Positions 6,109 through 6,127 of a stretch of DNA of 6,127 bases are shown piece after piece. Source of the stretch: Candidatus Omnitrophota bacterium (GTDB taxonomy: Bacteria > Omnitrophota > Gorgyraeia > Zapsychrales > JANLHA01). The translations under genes were made by a program, and so were the position numbers. The notes beneath the pieces were generated by a model that had not been told where the DNA came from, did no database searches, and worked only from the letters and a program-made list of their open reading frames with translations. Each line of letters starts with the position of its first letter. Positions within the stretch are counted from its first letter, which is position 1. The stretch covers positions 1-6,127 of the forward strand of contig JAHFFS010000097.1 of the NCBI GenBank assembly GCA_023247815.1, in the 5' to 3' direction.

Positions 6109-6127
6109 AATCATTTATGGAATAAAA
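6098..6127 (+). CDS. Start of a further gene, cut by the window end
   Basis: ATG 6098 opens a frame reading MLNKIIYGIK to the window edge, overlapping the last 11 nt of the GT4 gene in another frame. It has a good ribosome site (AGGA, 5 nt upstream). The hydrophobic and basic beginning would suit a membrane or membrane-associated protein, but ten codons are too few to name a product. Tight overlap makes it the probable next member of the glycan operon. Confidence 0.6.
   Translation, partial: MLNKIIYGIK

Noticed and set aside
1..6127. CRISPR arrays, tRNA or rRNA genes, insertion sequences, attachment sites
   Set aside because: No regularly spaced repeats, tRNA-like cloverleaf sequence, transposase motif or terminal inverted repeats were seen.

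Overview
The window is a 6.1 kb piece of a bacterial cell-surface or secreted glycan (polysaccharide) biosynthesis cluster. All recognisable genes are on the + strand. Lineage cannot be fixed from the sequence. Short intergenic gaps, start/stop overlaps, Shine-Dalgarno-like motifs and a type I ABC exporter domain show that it is bacterial. Moderate-to-low GC and the mix of enzymes would suit an uncultured Gram-negative or candidate-phylum bacterium, but that is only an impression. Both TGA and TAA appear as normal gene ends.

Layout. (1) Positions 1-881 hold the 3' part of an ABC exporter gene: the end of the transmembrane domain linker and a complete nucleotide-binding domain. (2) Positions 883-2547, starting 1 nt later, encode an asparagine-synthetase-like protein that keeps the PP-loop (SGGLDSR) but lacks the N-terminal catalytic Cys of glutamine-dependent enzymes. 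(3) Positions 2548-2968 carry no intact gene. They contain a possible sigma70-type promoter and a decayed remnant of a radical SAM protein, its C-terminal SPASM domain, interrupted by two in-frame TGA codons. (4) Positions 2969-4042 encode a family-1-like glycosyltransferase. (5) Positions 4039-4872 encode an FkbM-type SAM-dependent methyltransferase, overlapping the previous gene by ATGA. (6) Positions 4879-6108 encode a GT4-type glycosyltransferase. (7) From 6098 another gene starts inside the end of the GT4 gene and runs off the window.

How they may work together (inference): the two glycosyltransferases add sugars, FkbM O-methylates a sugar hydroxyl, the asparagine-synthetase-like protein may amidate or condense an acid group on the product, and the ABC exporter may move the product or its lipid-linked form across the inner membrane. 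The ABC/asparagine-synthetase-like pair could alternatively come from a peptide-type (lasso-like) pathway, but nothing else in view supports that. The most unusual items are the SPASM remnant with its two TGA codons and the Cys-less asparagine-synthetase-like protein.
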